A stretch of DNA of 32,561 nt. Source: an uncultured Microbulbifer sp. (GTDB lineage: Bacteria > Pseudomonadota > Gammaproteobacteria > Pseudomonadales > Cellvibrionaceae). Positions 1-7,538 of the stretch are shown piece after piece (position 1 is the stretch's first letter; the number at the start of each line of letters is the position of its first letter). The notes beneath the pieces are model-generated. The model did no database searches and was not told the DNA's origin. It saw only the letters and a list, made by a program, of their open reading frames with translations. The DNA lies in NCBI RefSeq assembly GCF_913055755.1, contig NZ_CAJXKH010000041.1:1-32561 (forward strand), written 5' to 3'. A program made the translations under genes and the position numbers.

Positions 1-90
1 GGGTGCGGTCTTGCGAGACACGCCGTAAACCCATCCCTGGGGGCTCTTCCGCGAGGTCCCTCTCGCGGAAGGTCTCGCAAGACCGCACCC
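1..90. repeat. Compound palindromic element (nested hairpins)
   Basis: Positions 1-19 and 72-90 are a perfect 19-bp inverted repeat (gggtgcggtcttgcgagac and its reverse complement). Inside it, 46-55 and 62-71 form a perfect 10-bp stem (cttccgcgag / ctcgcggaag) with a 6-nt loop, directly abutting the right outer arm. The left side carries an unpaired stretch at about 20-45. The outer arms begin exactly at the window edge, so the element may be longer. It lies about 50 bp past the stop of the minus-strand beta-oxidation gene and has no T-tract, so it looks like a REP/MITE-like dispersed repeat rather than a plain terminator. No second copy was found in the window. Confidence 0.8.
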
Positions 91-138
91 GGTAGCGCCA
101 CCTTCACCCACAGCCAAGTTGCTTGGACAATGGGTGAG

Positions 139-2292
139 TTAACGGAAGCTCTCGCCCTTGGCCAGAGTCTCGGCAACAATCGCCGGCGGCTGGAAGCGCT
201 CGCCGTATTTTTCTGCCAGCTCATTGGCGCGGTCGATAAACCGCTGCAGGCCATAGGTGTTCACAAACTGGATAAAGCCACCGGTCCACTGTGGTGCACC
301 GATGCCCAGCAGGGAGCCCACGTTGCCATCGGCAACATTGCGCAGCACACCTTCCTGCAGGCACTTGAGACTCTCGATCACCTGGCGGAACAGCAGGCGC
401 TCCTTGATATCTTCCCGCGGCATCTCCACCTCTTCACGATAATAGAGTTCATACAGCTTGGGCCATACGGATTTGCTGCCGTCTTCGGCGTATTCGTAGT
501 AACCACCGCCGTGATAGCGGCCGCCGCGCCCGAACTCGCTGATCATGCGCTCGCAGACTTCGATATTACAGCTGTTGTCGCCCTTGCTGCCGAGCACGCC
601 CATATTGCGGTGGGTTTCCGCCGCCTTGCGGGTCAGCTCTTGGCTCACTTCATCCTGAATGGTGAGCGGGCCCACCGGCATACCCACCTGCTTGCCCATG
701 GCATCGATGAGCACCGGGTCCAGGCCTTCCACCAGCAGGCGTGCGCCCTCGTCGAGGAAGGTGCTGAATACCCGTGAGGTGAAGAAGCCGAGGGAGTCGT
801 TGACCACGATGGGCACCTTGCGAATCTGCTGGGCGTAGTCGAAGGCCTTGGCCAGAGCTTTATCACTGGTCTGCGCACCACAGATAATCTCGATCAGCGG
901 CATCTTGTCCACCGGCGAGAAGAAGTGGATACCGATAAAGTTTTCCGGTTTTTTACTCACTTCCGCCAGCTGGGTAATCGGCAGGGTCGAGGTGTTGGAA
1001 CCGAATACACCGCCCTCGGCAAGGAAGGGTTCCGCTTCCTGGGTGACCTTGGCTTTCAATTCAATATTTTCAAACACTGCTTCAATGATGAGGTCGCAAT
1101 CCTGCAGGTCCTGGTAGGAATCGGTGGCCTTGATCAGCCCCAACAGGCGCTGCTTGTCATCCTCGCTGGCACGGCCGCGGGAGATCTGCTTGTCCATGAG
1201 CTTCGCGGAATAGGACTTGCCCTTTTCCGCCGCCTCCACACTGATGTCCTTCAACACCACTTCGATGCCGCTGCGGGCGCTGGAATAGGCAATACCCTGC
1301 CCCATCATGCCCGCGCCGAGAATGCCAACCTTCTTCACCGCCGTTTTCTCGACGTCTTTCGGACGGCTCAGACCGCTCTTGACGCTGTTCATCTGGAAGA
1401 AACCGGTGGTGATCAGGTTTTTCGCCTGCGGCGTGGTGATCAGGAATGCCAGCGCGCGGGATTCGTAGCGCAGTGCGGTATCGATATCCACGGTCACCGC
1501 CTGTGCGGCAACGTCAATGATCTTTTCCGGAGCCGGCATCAGGCCACGGGTCTTCTGGAACAACATGGCCGGTGCGGCGGACAGAATGCCGGTAACCTTC
1601 GGGTTCCAGATATCACCACCGGGTACCTTGTGGCCCTTCCTGTCCCACGCCTGTTGCCAGCACTCCGGATTGTCCCTGATCCAGGATTTCGCCGCGGAAA
1701 CCAGGTCCTGGGTCACTTCAACCAGCTCGTCGACCAGCCCGGCCTTCTGCGCATCCTTCGCTTTCATATGCTTGCCTTCCAGCAGGATCGGTAGTGCTTT
1801 TTCAAGCCCCAGCATATGGATCGAGCGCACCACGCCACCGCCACCCGGCAGCAGGCCGAGGGTCACTTCCGGCAGGCCGATGGAAACCTTGGGGGAATTC
1901 CAGGCAATGCGATGGTTACAGGCCAGGCAGATTTCCAGGCCACCGCCCAGTGCTGCGCCGTTGATGGCCGCCACCACCGGAACCTCCAGTTTTTCCAGGC
2001 GTCGCAGCGGGGCCTTGACGCCGCTCTCGATCATTTCGAACTGCTCCGGCTCACCGCCGGGTGCTACGCTCAACATTGCCTTGAGGTCACCACCGGCGAA
2101 AAACGTGCTTTTGGCGGAAGCGAGTACTACCCCCGTAAGCCCATCTTCCTGCTCCAGCCGTTCCACCGTCCGCGCCATTCCTACTTGATACTGCTCATTC
2201 ATGGCATTGACCGGGCCGTCCATATCCATGGTGACCGTGACGATGCCGTCGCTGTCTTTTTCGTAAATGAATCCGTTGATTATCTCAGCCAT
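139..2292 (-). CDS. Multifunctional enoyl-CoA hydratase / 3-hydroxyacyl-CoA dehydrogenase (FadB/FadJ-like)
   Basis: This cytoplasmic beta-oxidation protein should hydrate trans-2-enoyl-CoA and then oxidise the L-3-hydroxyacyl-CoA with NAD. At 717 aa it matches FadJ/FadB (about 715-730). The N-terminal crotonase domain (about 1-190) has the oxyanion-hole segment FFAGGDLK (64-71) and the two catalytic glutamates, Glu120 in GGGLE and Glu142 in GLPEVTLG. The dehydrogenase half starts near 320 with the Rossmann motif GAGMMG (326-331). It contains the catalytic-His segment GIHFFSP (His456) and NDSLGFFTSRV, followed by the C-terminal 3HCDH repeats. The ATG at 2292 follows AGGTGAT; a start further upstream (2349) would run into the thiolase stop region. 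It lies 53 bp downstream of the thiolase on the same strand, in the fadI-then-fadJ order. The subfamily (FadB or FadJ) is not certain. Confidence 0.93.
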   Translation of the reverse strand: MAEIINGFIYEKDSDGIVTVTMDMDGPVNAMNEQYQVGMARTVERLEQEDGLTGVVLASAKSTFFAGGDLKAMLSVAPGGEPEQFEMIESGVKAPLRRLEKLEVPVVAAINGAALGGGLEICLACNHRIAWNSPKVSIGLPEVTLGLLPGGGGVVRSIHMLGLEKALPILLEGKHMKAKDAQKAGLVDELVEVTQDLVSAAKSWIRDNPECWQQAWDRKGHKVPGGDIWNPKVTGILSAAPAMLFQKTRGLMPAPEKIIDVAAQAVTVDIDTALRYESRALAFLITTPQAKNLITTGFFQMNSVKSGLSRPKDVEKTAVKKVGILGAGMMGQGIAYSSARSGIEVVLKDISVEAAEKGKSYSAKLMDKQISRGRASEDDKQRLLGLIKATDSYQDLQDCDLIIEAVFENIELKAKVTQEAEPFLAEGGVFGSNTSTLPITQLAEVSKKPENFIGIHFFSPVDKMPLIEIICGAQTSDKALAKAFDYAQQIRKVPIVVNDSLGFFTSRVFSTFLDEGARLLVEGLDPVLIDAMGKQVGMPVGPLTIQDEVSQELTRKAAETHRNMGVLGSKGDNSCNIEVCERMISEFGRGGRYHGGGYYEYAEDGSKSVWPKLYELYYREEVEMPREDIKERLLFRQVIESLKCLQEGVLRNVADGNVGSLLGIGAPQWTGGFIQFVNTYGLQRFIDRANELAEKYGERFQPPAIVAETLAKGESFR

Positions 2293-2345
2293 TGCTATCA
2301 CCTGATCTGTATTCTTTTGTCTCAGTAACCGTGTGGCGCTCGCGC

Positions 2346-3554
2346 TCACACGCGCTCGATAATGGTGGCAATTCCCTGCCCGCCGCCGACGCAGAGGGCG
2401 ACCAGGCCGCGCTTCAGATTGCGACGCTCCAGCTCGTCGAGCATGGTGCCCACCAGCATGGCACCGGTGGCGCCGAGCGGGTGCCCCATGGCAATGGCAC
2501 CGCCGTTGACGTTGGTGATTTCATGGGAGATATCCAGGTCTTTCATAAAGCGCAGCGCAACCGCGGCGAAGGCTTCGTTGATTTCCCACAGGTCGATATC
2601 GGCAGTGGTCATGCCGGCCCTGGCCAGGGCTTTTTTCGCCGCGGGGCCCGGTCCAACCAGCATGATGGTGGGGTCGGTGGCCAGTACCGCAGTGGCGACA
2701 ATGCGCCCGCGGGGCGTCAGGCCGAGATCCTTGCCCGCCTGCTCGCTGCCAACCAGTACCGCAGATGCGCCATCGACAATCCCGGACGAGTTGCCCGGTG
2801 TGTGCACATGATTGATCGCCGGAAGGTCCGCATACTTGCGCAGCATCAGGTCATCAAACCCGATACTGCCCATCCCGGCAAAGGAAGGCTTCAGCTGGCC
2901 GAGAATTTCCAGGGTGGTTTTGGGTTTGATGAATTCGTCTTTTTCCAGGATGGTCATGCCGTTGAGATCTTTCACCGGCACCACGGAGCGGTCGAAATAG
3001 CCCTGCGCCTGGGCCGCGGCCGCGCGCTGCTGGGAAGCCAGGGCAAAGGCATCCACGTCTTCGCGGCTCCAGCCCTCGATGGTGGCGATGGTATCCGCAC
3101 CGATCCCCTGCGGTACCGCACCGTCGTGCACATTCACTTCCGGATCGTTGATCCAGGCTCCACCGGCTACCCCCATGGGCACCCGCGACATGGATTCCAC
3201 ACCGCCGGCGACCACCAGGTCTTCCCAGCCGGAAGCAATCTTCATCGCCGCCAGGTTCACGGCCTCTAGGCCGGAGGCACAGAAGCGGTCCAGTTGCACA
3301 CCGGCAACGCTCTCGTCCCAGTCCGCAAACTGCACGATGGTCTTGGCCACATCGCCCCCCTGCTCGCCTACGGGCGACACACAGCCCATCACCACGTCGT
3401 CGACGCGGCTGGTGTCCAGGTCGTAGCGCTGTTGCATGGCACGCAGCAGGCCGGCACCGAGAGCGACCGGTTTCACTTCGTGCAGGGAGCCGTCTTTCTT
3501 GCCCTTGCCCCGCGGGGTTCGGATCGCATCGTAGATATAGGCGGTATGAGTCAT
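2346..3554 (-). CDS. Acetyl-CoA C-acyltransferase (thiolase, FadA/FadI-like)
   Basis: This thiolase cleaves 3-ketoacyl-CoA with CoA to give acetyl-CoA (or propionyl-CoA) and a shortened acyl-CoA. The 402-aa product has all three hallmark regions: nucleophilic Cys92 in [12 protein letters not shown], His358 in [15 protein letters not shown], and Cys388 in CVGGGQG near the C terminus. The ATG at 3554 is preceded by AGGA with good spacing; an in-frame extension to 3641 has no start signal and is not used. It is the first gene of a two-gene operon with the FadB/FadJ-like gene and diverges from the AraC-type regulator, which is the likely controller. The family is certain. Whether it is a degradative or biosynthetic thiolase rests on the neighbour. 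Confidence 0.93.
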   Translation of the reverse strand: MTHTAYIYDAIRTPRGKGKKDGSLHEVKPVALGAGLLRAMQQRYDLDTSRVDDVVMGCVSPVGEQGGDVAKTIVQFADWDESVAGVQLDRFCASGLEAVNLAAMKIASGWEDLVVAGGVESMSRVPMGVAGGAWINDPEVNVHDGAVPQGIGADTIATIEGWSREDVDAFALASQQRAAAAQAQGYFDRSVVPVKDLNGMTILEKDEFIKPKTTLEILGQLKPSFAGMGSIGFDDLMLRKYADLPAINHVHTPGNSSGIVDGASAVLVGSEQAGKDLGLTPRGRIVATAVLATDPTIMLVGPGPAAKKALARAGMTTADIDLWEINEAFAAVALRFMKDLDISHEITNVNGGAIAMGHPLGATGAMLVGTMLDELERRNLKRGLVALCVGGGQGIATIIERV

Positions 3555-3635
3555 CGCTGATTCCTGTTGTCTTTCAACAATTGTTATCCAGTATGCAGTG
3601 TGCAATCGCGCGAGCCTGTTCACCACCCGACCCGG

Positions 3636-3664
3636 GAACAAATATGCACCTTTTGTTCATTATG
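3636..3664 (-). promoter_or_regulatory. Candidate thiolase-operon -10 with abutting operator palindrome
   Basis: A perfect 7-bp inverted repeat (GAACAAA at 3636-3642, TTTGTTC at 3652-3658, 9-bp spacer) sits in the divergent region. On the minus strand a CATAAT hexamer (3659-3664, 5/6 match to TATAAT) lies immediately upstream, with a weak TTGTTT 18 bp before it. The palindrome would cover the transcription start, a typical repressor position. The site is seen in the sequence; its function is inferred. Confidence 0.4.
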
Positions 3665-3707
3665 GTTTGCCCAAAGCCCCACAAACAAGCACATTAGGTA
3701 CAATAAA

Positions 3708-3736
3708 TTGACATTTTATCCCTGCAACAGAAGAAT
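3708..3736 (+). promoter_or_regulatory. Candidate sigma70 promoter of the AraC-family gene
   Basis: TTGACA (3708-3713, perfect -35) is followed after 17 bp by AAGAAT (3731-3736, 4/6 to the -10 consensus). Transcription would start near 3743, about 20 nt before the ATG at 3763, leaving room for the GTGGAG ribosome-binding site. Confidence 0.45.
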
Positions 3737-3762
3737 GGCAGCGATCACCAGTGGAGTTGGCA

Positions 3763-4767
3763 ATGCAGGACATATCCATCCCCGTCTCGTTCTTGCACGC
3801 AATTTTGCGCTACGCCCCGCAGCAGGGCCTCAACCGCGACAAACTGCTGCAACGGGGCGGCATCCCCCCCAAGATCCTCGATGACAATAGCGCGCGGGTC
3901 AGCGCCCGCCAATATGCGGACCTGCAGACCCTGACCATGCGCGAAATGGGCGACGAGATGCTGGGCTACACCCGGCAACCGATGAAACTCGGTACCGGCG
4001 CGGCCATGTCGCACTGGATGCTGCACAGCAGAAATCTCGGCCAGGCGCTCAAACGCTACTGCCACTTCTACGCCATGATCGAACGGGGCCTGCGCCCGCA
4101 ACTGCGCATCAGTAGCGAGCATGTCAAACTGCGCTTCACACTCTGGGAAGGGCAACCCCAACCGGAACCCTACGCCTATGAAATGCTGATGTTCGGCCTG
4201 CACCGCTTTTCCTGCTGGCTCACCCGCCAGAACCTGCGCATTCGACAGGTCACGGTGAACTACCCTCCCCCGGCGCACGAGCGCGAATACCGCGCAATCT
4301 TTCTCGGCGCCCCGACCCGCTTTTCCAGCGAGCACTGTGAACTCTGGTTTGGCCGCGATGTACTGCAGAAACCCATCCGCCAGTCCCAGGACAGCCTCAA
4401 CGCTTTTCTTCGCAACCCCCAGAGCAACCTGTTGCAGAGCGACTACAACCTGCAAAGCTGGATCGGCCGAACCCGCTCGCTGTTGCGCCAGCAGATGGAA
4501 GAGATGCCCACCCTGATGGAAGTGGCGGATGCCCTAGAGGTGCATCCAAAACAGTTGCGCAAACACCTGCAGGAAGAAGGCATCGGCTACGGCGAACTGA
4601 AGGAACAGCTGCGCCGGGATATCGCCATGCAGCACCTGGCAGACCCGAGAACCTCGATTGAACAGGTGGCGTATCTCACCGGATTCGCGGAATCCAGTAC
4701 CTTTATCCGCGCGTTTCGCAAATGGACCGGTGCTACGCCCTACGCCTACCGCAAGCGCTTTTACTAG
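3763..4767 (+). CDS. AraC-family transcriptional regulator (arabinose-binding-like N-terminal domain)
   Basis: This 334-aa DNA-binding regulator has the layout of the OruR/ArgR-type AraC subgroup: a long N-terminal effector-binding domain (about 15-200) and a C-terminal double helix-turn-helix (about 235-334). The second helix-turn-helix shows the family signature around SIEQVAYLTGFAESSTFIRAF and ends in the typical TPYAYRKRF. The ATG at 3763 is preceded by GTGGAG at 6-nt spacing; a GTG at 3751 would add four residues and is less well supported. It is divergent from the thiolase/FadB operon, so control of that operon is the natural inference. Relatives often sit beside fatty-acid or hydrophobic-substrate genes. 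The ligand is unknown. Confidence 0.9.
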   Translation: MQDISIPVSFLHAILRYAPQQGLNRDKLLQRGGIPPKILDDNSARVSARQYADLQTLTMREMGDEMLGYTRQPMKLGTGAAMSHWMLHSRNLGQALKRYCHFYAMIERGLRPQLRISSEHVKLRFTLWEGQPQPEPYAYEMLMFGLHRFSCWLTRQNLRIRQVTVNYPPPAHEREYRAIFLGAPTRFSSEHCELWFGRDVLQKPIRQSQDSLNAFLRNPQSNLLQSDYNLQSWIGRTRSLLRQQMEEMPTLMEVADALEVHPKQLRKHLQEEGIGYGELKEQLRRDIAMQHLADPRTSIEQVAYLTGFAESSTFIRAFRKWTGATPYAYRKRFY

Positions 4768-4779
4768 CATTACGCAGTT

Positions 4780-4808
4780 AAAAAAAAAGGCCGCCCCGGG
4801 GGGCGGCC
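4780..4808 (-). terminator. Rho-independent terminator after the RoxA-like gene
   Basis: GGCCGCCCC (4789-4797) pairs with GGGGCGGCC (4800-4808). On the minus strand the stem is followed by nine T residues (A-tract 4780-4788 on plus). It lies about 30 bp past the minus-strand stop at 4839. There is no T-run in the plus direction, so it serves the RoxA-like gene rather than the AraC gene. Confidence 0.9.
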
Positions 4809-4838
4809 AAGTCCACAGTAATAACGAACAGAAACTGG

Positions 4839-6878
4839 TTACAGTGTCTTCAGGTATTCGAGGATCGCATAGCGCTCCGCGTCGGTCAGGGACTGGGTGA
4901 ACTCGTGCCCCTGGTTACCCATGCTGTACAGGTAACTGTTGAAGATCATGCGCGACTTGATCTGCTTGTCGGTGATCGGCGGCGGTGTCTGGTAAGCCAG
5001 CGAATTGAACTCCGCCACCTTGTTGGCCACGTTGGCGAACAGAATATCCGCTGTTGCCAGATCATTGGTACAGGGCAGGAACGGCGAGGTCAGGATGCTG
5101 TTGCTGCATTCCAGTGCCTCATGCTTCCAGCCAAGCCTTGTCCAGTCGTAGGCCGCAAAACTCATATCGAGACCGCGGTTCTTACCGAAAATTCCTGCAT
5201 CAGTTTGCTGACGCTTCCAGATCTTTGGCCGCGATGCAGGATCAAGCACACCCCATAGATCCGGCACACTACCGTTGTGGAAGAAAGGCGCATTGCCCCA
5301 GGCCCCATACAGCGGCGGCGCAATATAGCCAAACGGATCGATCCACTCATTCGGACCCAGGGGCGAGAACACCGGCCCTTGACCGCGATCGTATTGAGAG
5401 CGCGGTATCCGGTTCAACTCACTAACGGTCAGGCTATCCACAAACCCAGTGTGATCAGGGCTCAGGTCGTTATAGGCGAGGAACGAGCTGTTCCAGGCGC
5501 GACGTTTCTTTTCATCCTCCATCAGCAATGCGCGCTGCGGGTCAGTAGCGATCGTCTCCAGTGGAGTAATGACCGCTGAAATCCCCTTCAGACGCGGATC
5601 TGGCAGGTAATCCGTATCCGCAGCATGACGCGGCGAGTAAACGCCGTGGCAGCTGGCACAGGATCCATTGCCCGGCGTCTTCGGTATGTCGGCATTGGCG
5701 CCATCTGCCCACAAGTCACGCTCATGGAACAGAATCGCTCCCTGCTCGGCCAAAGCGATATCGATCTCTCCCGGATAGGTCGGCGGTGACATGGAAATCA
5801 GGAAGTTGTCGATGTCTTCAAACTCGCCGGTCAACGCGCGTCGCTCCGCCGCATTGCGGGTCAAGTTGGCAACACCAAATGCCATTTCCGAACGCACGTT
5901 ATCGGATGTTAGCGCCCCATCCCAGAACTGGCGGGTCTTGAATGCCCGGTGGTACCAGTGGGGAGCCTTGGTCTGGCCGCCAGCGTGACTGGGGAAATAC
6001 TCCAGCAGGCTGGGTGCCGGCATCATCGTATCCATATCGAACAGGGCCGGCAGGTAATCGATAATACCAATTGCATCGGTATTCCCCCGGTTCACACTCC
6101 AGGGGATTGGCGCTAACTGCAAAGGCTGGGTGAATACGTTTGCACGATAAAGGTCAGACTGAATCAAGCCCGCATCGATAGCACCGTTAGCCCTACCCCA
6201 ATGAAAATAAGATTCCTCCTCTGTTCCCAGACGCGAGTCGTGACAGCCAGAGCAGCTGGAGGCGATCATGCCGGTGTACCGGCCGTCCTCATCCTTAACC
6301 TGGACCAGGCCAAGTGGCAACTGGCCGCTGCCGCCGTTGGTCCACTTGGGATTTTCCCAAGGATATGGATAAGGGTTGCGGAAAGGCGCCTTATGCAGAC
6401 CATAGCGCTTGGTCACCTGCTCATCGAAATCCGACGGACGCAACAGGTAGCCCCAGGTTTTATAGAGATTGTAATAAGCTTTCGAGGTGCTGAAGAACTG
6501 GAAGTAGTCCTCTGATTCGATATTGCGCTTTCCACGCGCAACGCTTGCACGAAACTCACCGCACGTTGTCGGATTGTGAGGCAGCTTTTGCGGATCTTGA
6601 ATAAAGGGCTCAGGGGGATTGTGCAAATCCACCCAGAACGCATTGAACTGGACTGCAGAACTTGGGTTATTTATCCCAGGAACAACAAGCGTTCGGGGAT
6701 CAAGTGGAACCGGCGCCTCATCAGGCTGACCTTCACAGCCTGCAGCGAGCGGAGCACGGATATACTGCTGGTCCAGCAGTGGCAATTCATCATTCGCGGT
6801 AGCATTGACCGAAGCCAAAGCGGAAGCCGCCAACAAAACAGCGGGCAAACCGATGCCCCTCGTTAGTCGACGAATCAT
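4839..6878 (-). CDS. Secreted di-haem c-type oxygenase of the RoxA/RoxB (rubber oxygenase) type
   Basis: This 679-aa protein has a signal peptide (about 1-28, ending SVNATA) and two c-type haem motifs, CSGCH (209-213) and CASCH (407-411). Length, haem spacing and key residues follow Xanthomonas RoxA, as I recall its numbering, at a nearly constant offset of 16-18. His213 matches RoxA His195, His411 matches His394, and His658 (in GHEF) matches the second haem-2 axial ligand His641. Phe318-Trp319 and Ala333-Phe334 match pocket residues 301-302 and 316-317. RoxA cleaves polyisoprene C=C bonds with O2 to oxo-aldehydes outside the cytoplasm; the substrate here is unknown. The wider relatives are di-haem cytochrome c peroxidases/MauG. 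The start has GGAGG at 6-nt spacing. It is the last gene before a strong terminator and is visibly less GC-rich than its neighbours. Confidence 0.85.
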   Translation of the reverse strand: MIRRLTRGIGLPAVLLAASALASVNATANDELPLLDQQYIRAPLAAGCEGQPDEAPVPLDPRTLVVPGINNPSSAVQFNAFWVDLHNPPEPFIQDPQKLPHNPTTCGEFRASVARGKRNIESEDYFQFFSTSKAYYNLYKTWGYLLRPSDFDEQVTKRYGLHKAPFRNPYPYPWENPKWTNGGSGQLPLGLVQVKDEDGRYTGMIASSCSGCHDSRLGTEEESYFHWGRANGAIDAGLIQSDLYRANVFTQPLQLAPIPWSVNRGNTDAIGIIDYLPALFDMDTMMPAPSLLEYFPSHAGGQTKAPHWYHRAFKTRQFWDGALTSDNVRSEMAFGVANLTRNAAERRALTGEFEDIDNFLISMSPPTYPGEIDIALAEQGAILFHERDLWADGANADIPKTPGNGSCASCHGVYSPRHAADTDYLPDPRLKGISAVITPLETIATDPQRALLMEDEKKRRAWNSSFLAYNDLSPDHTGFVDSLTVSELNRIPRSQYDRGQGPVFSPLGPNEWIDPFGYIAPPLYGAWGNAPFFHNGSVPDLWGVLDPASRPKIWKRQQTDAGIFGKNRGLDMSFAAYDWTRLGWKHEALECSNSILTSPFLPCTNDLATADILFANVANKVAEFNSLAYQTPPPITDKQIKSRMIFNSYLYSMGNQGHEFTQSLTDAERYAILEYLKTL

Positions 6879-6896
6879 CGATAACCTCCAAAAGTA

Positions 6897-6932
6897 ATTA
6901 TCTTATTTATGCTTTTGGATGCATAAAATGCA
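6897..6932 (-). promoter_or_regulatory. Possible own promoter/operator of the RoxA-like gene
   Basis: In the AT-rich 159-bp gap upstream of the RoxA-like gene, the minus strand has GATAAT (6897-6902, 5/6 to TATAAT) and a palindrome TGCATAAAATGCA (6920-6932) where a -35 would lie. The -35 match itself is poor and the leader would be very short, so this is tentative. Confidence 0.25.
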
Positions 6933-7037
6933 GCATCTCACCATCATGGAAAAAGATACGGCTATCGAGCTTTTGATACTTCGTCTGAATGGATGAATTT
7001 CACTTTGGTGGCGCTTCAGAGAACAGCTAAAAGTGCA

Positions 7038-7520
7038 CTAGCTCAATCTTTCGAGATAGAAAAATAGTGGGTTTTCGTTGCCCTTCTGATCCATGACGCC
7101 GACCACCAGATTTTCATGCACTTTGCGAAAATGATCGAATACAGGACTTTTATCATAAATCATGGTGGCAGTAGCCACACCACGGAACACCACTTCCCGC
7201 AGACTCGCAGTTCCCAGCACATCATTGATCACCCGGTTTCCCTGCTCATCCAGGCTGATGATCGGATAGACCTCATCGGCACCGCTGAAACGCTTTCCGT
7301 TCCAGCGCATTGCCGTTAACTGCCCCTCTACCGGGTGGCCACGACTCAATATCCCCCCGGCCCAGTCACCGAGCATTCGCTGCGCAGGCATGGCCAGTAA
7401 CCGATCGAAAAAAGCGAACAACTCCGCCTGGCTCGGCACCTCCTCCCCATCGCGCAAGTGAATGAACTTTTCTTCCTGCAGGTTGCGTCCAGAGAGGACT
7501 GGATCGGTAACGGTATTCAT
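7038..7520 (-). CDS. GXWXG / DUF4334 domain protein
   Basis: This small 160-aa cytoplasmic protein has no signal peptide. It shows the two parts of the GXWXG-DUF4334 family: the motif GDWAG (51-55) followed by a beta-rich stretch with MRWNGKRF (71-78), and a C-terminal half with YDKSPVFDHFRK (122-133) and FFYLER near the end. The family function is not established. It lies 18 bp downstream of the zinc alcohol dehydrogenase and upstream of the RoxA-like gene on the same strand, suggesting a role in the same oxidation pathway, for example binding a lipophilic intermediate (inference). The ATG at 7520 has AAGGA at 9-nt spacing; an ATG at 7526 is only 3 nt from it. Confidence 0.85.
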   Translation of the reverse strand: MNTVTDPVLSGRNLQEEKFIHLRDGEEVPSQAELFAFFDRLLAMPAQRMLGDWAGGILSRGHPVEGQLTAMRWNGKRFSGADEVYPIISLDEQGNRVINDVLGTASLREVVFRGVATATMIYDKSPVFDHFRKVHENLVVGVMDQKGNENPLFFYLERLS

Positions 7521-7538
7521 AGGCATAATTCCTTCGTG

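Noticed and set aside
2292..3269. Long plus-strand open frame opposite the thiolase gene
   Set aside because: It is an antisense shadow of a GC-rich gene whose product has full thiolase motifs; the shadow peptide has no recognisable domain.
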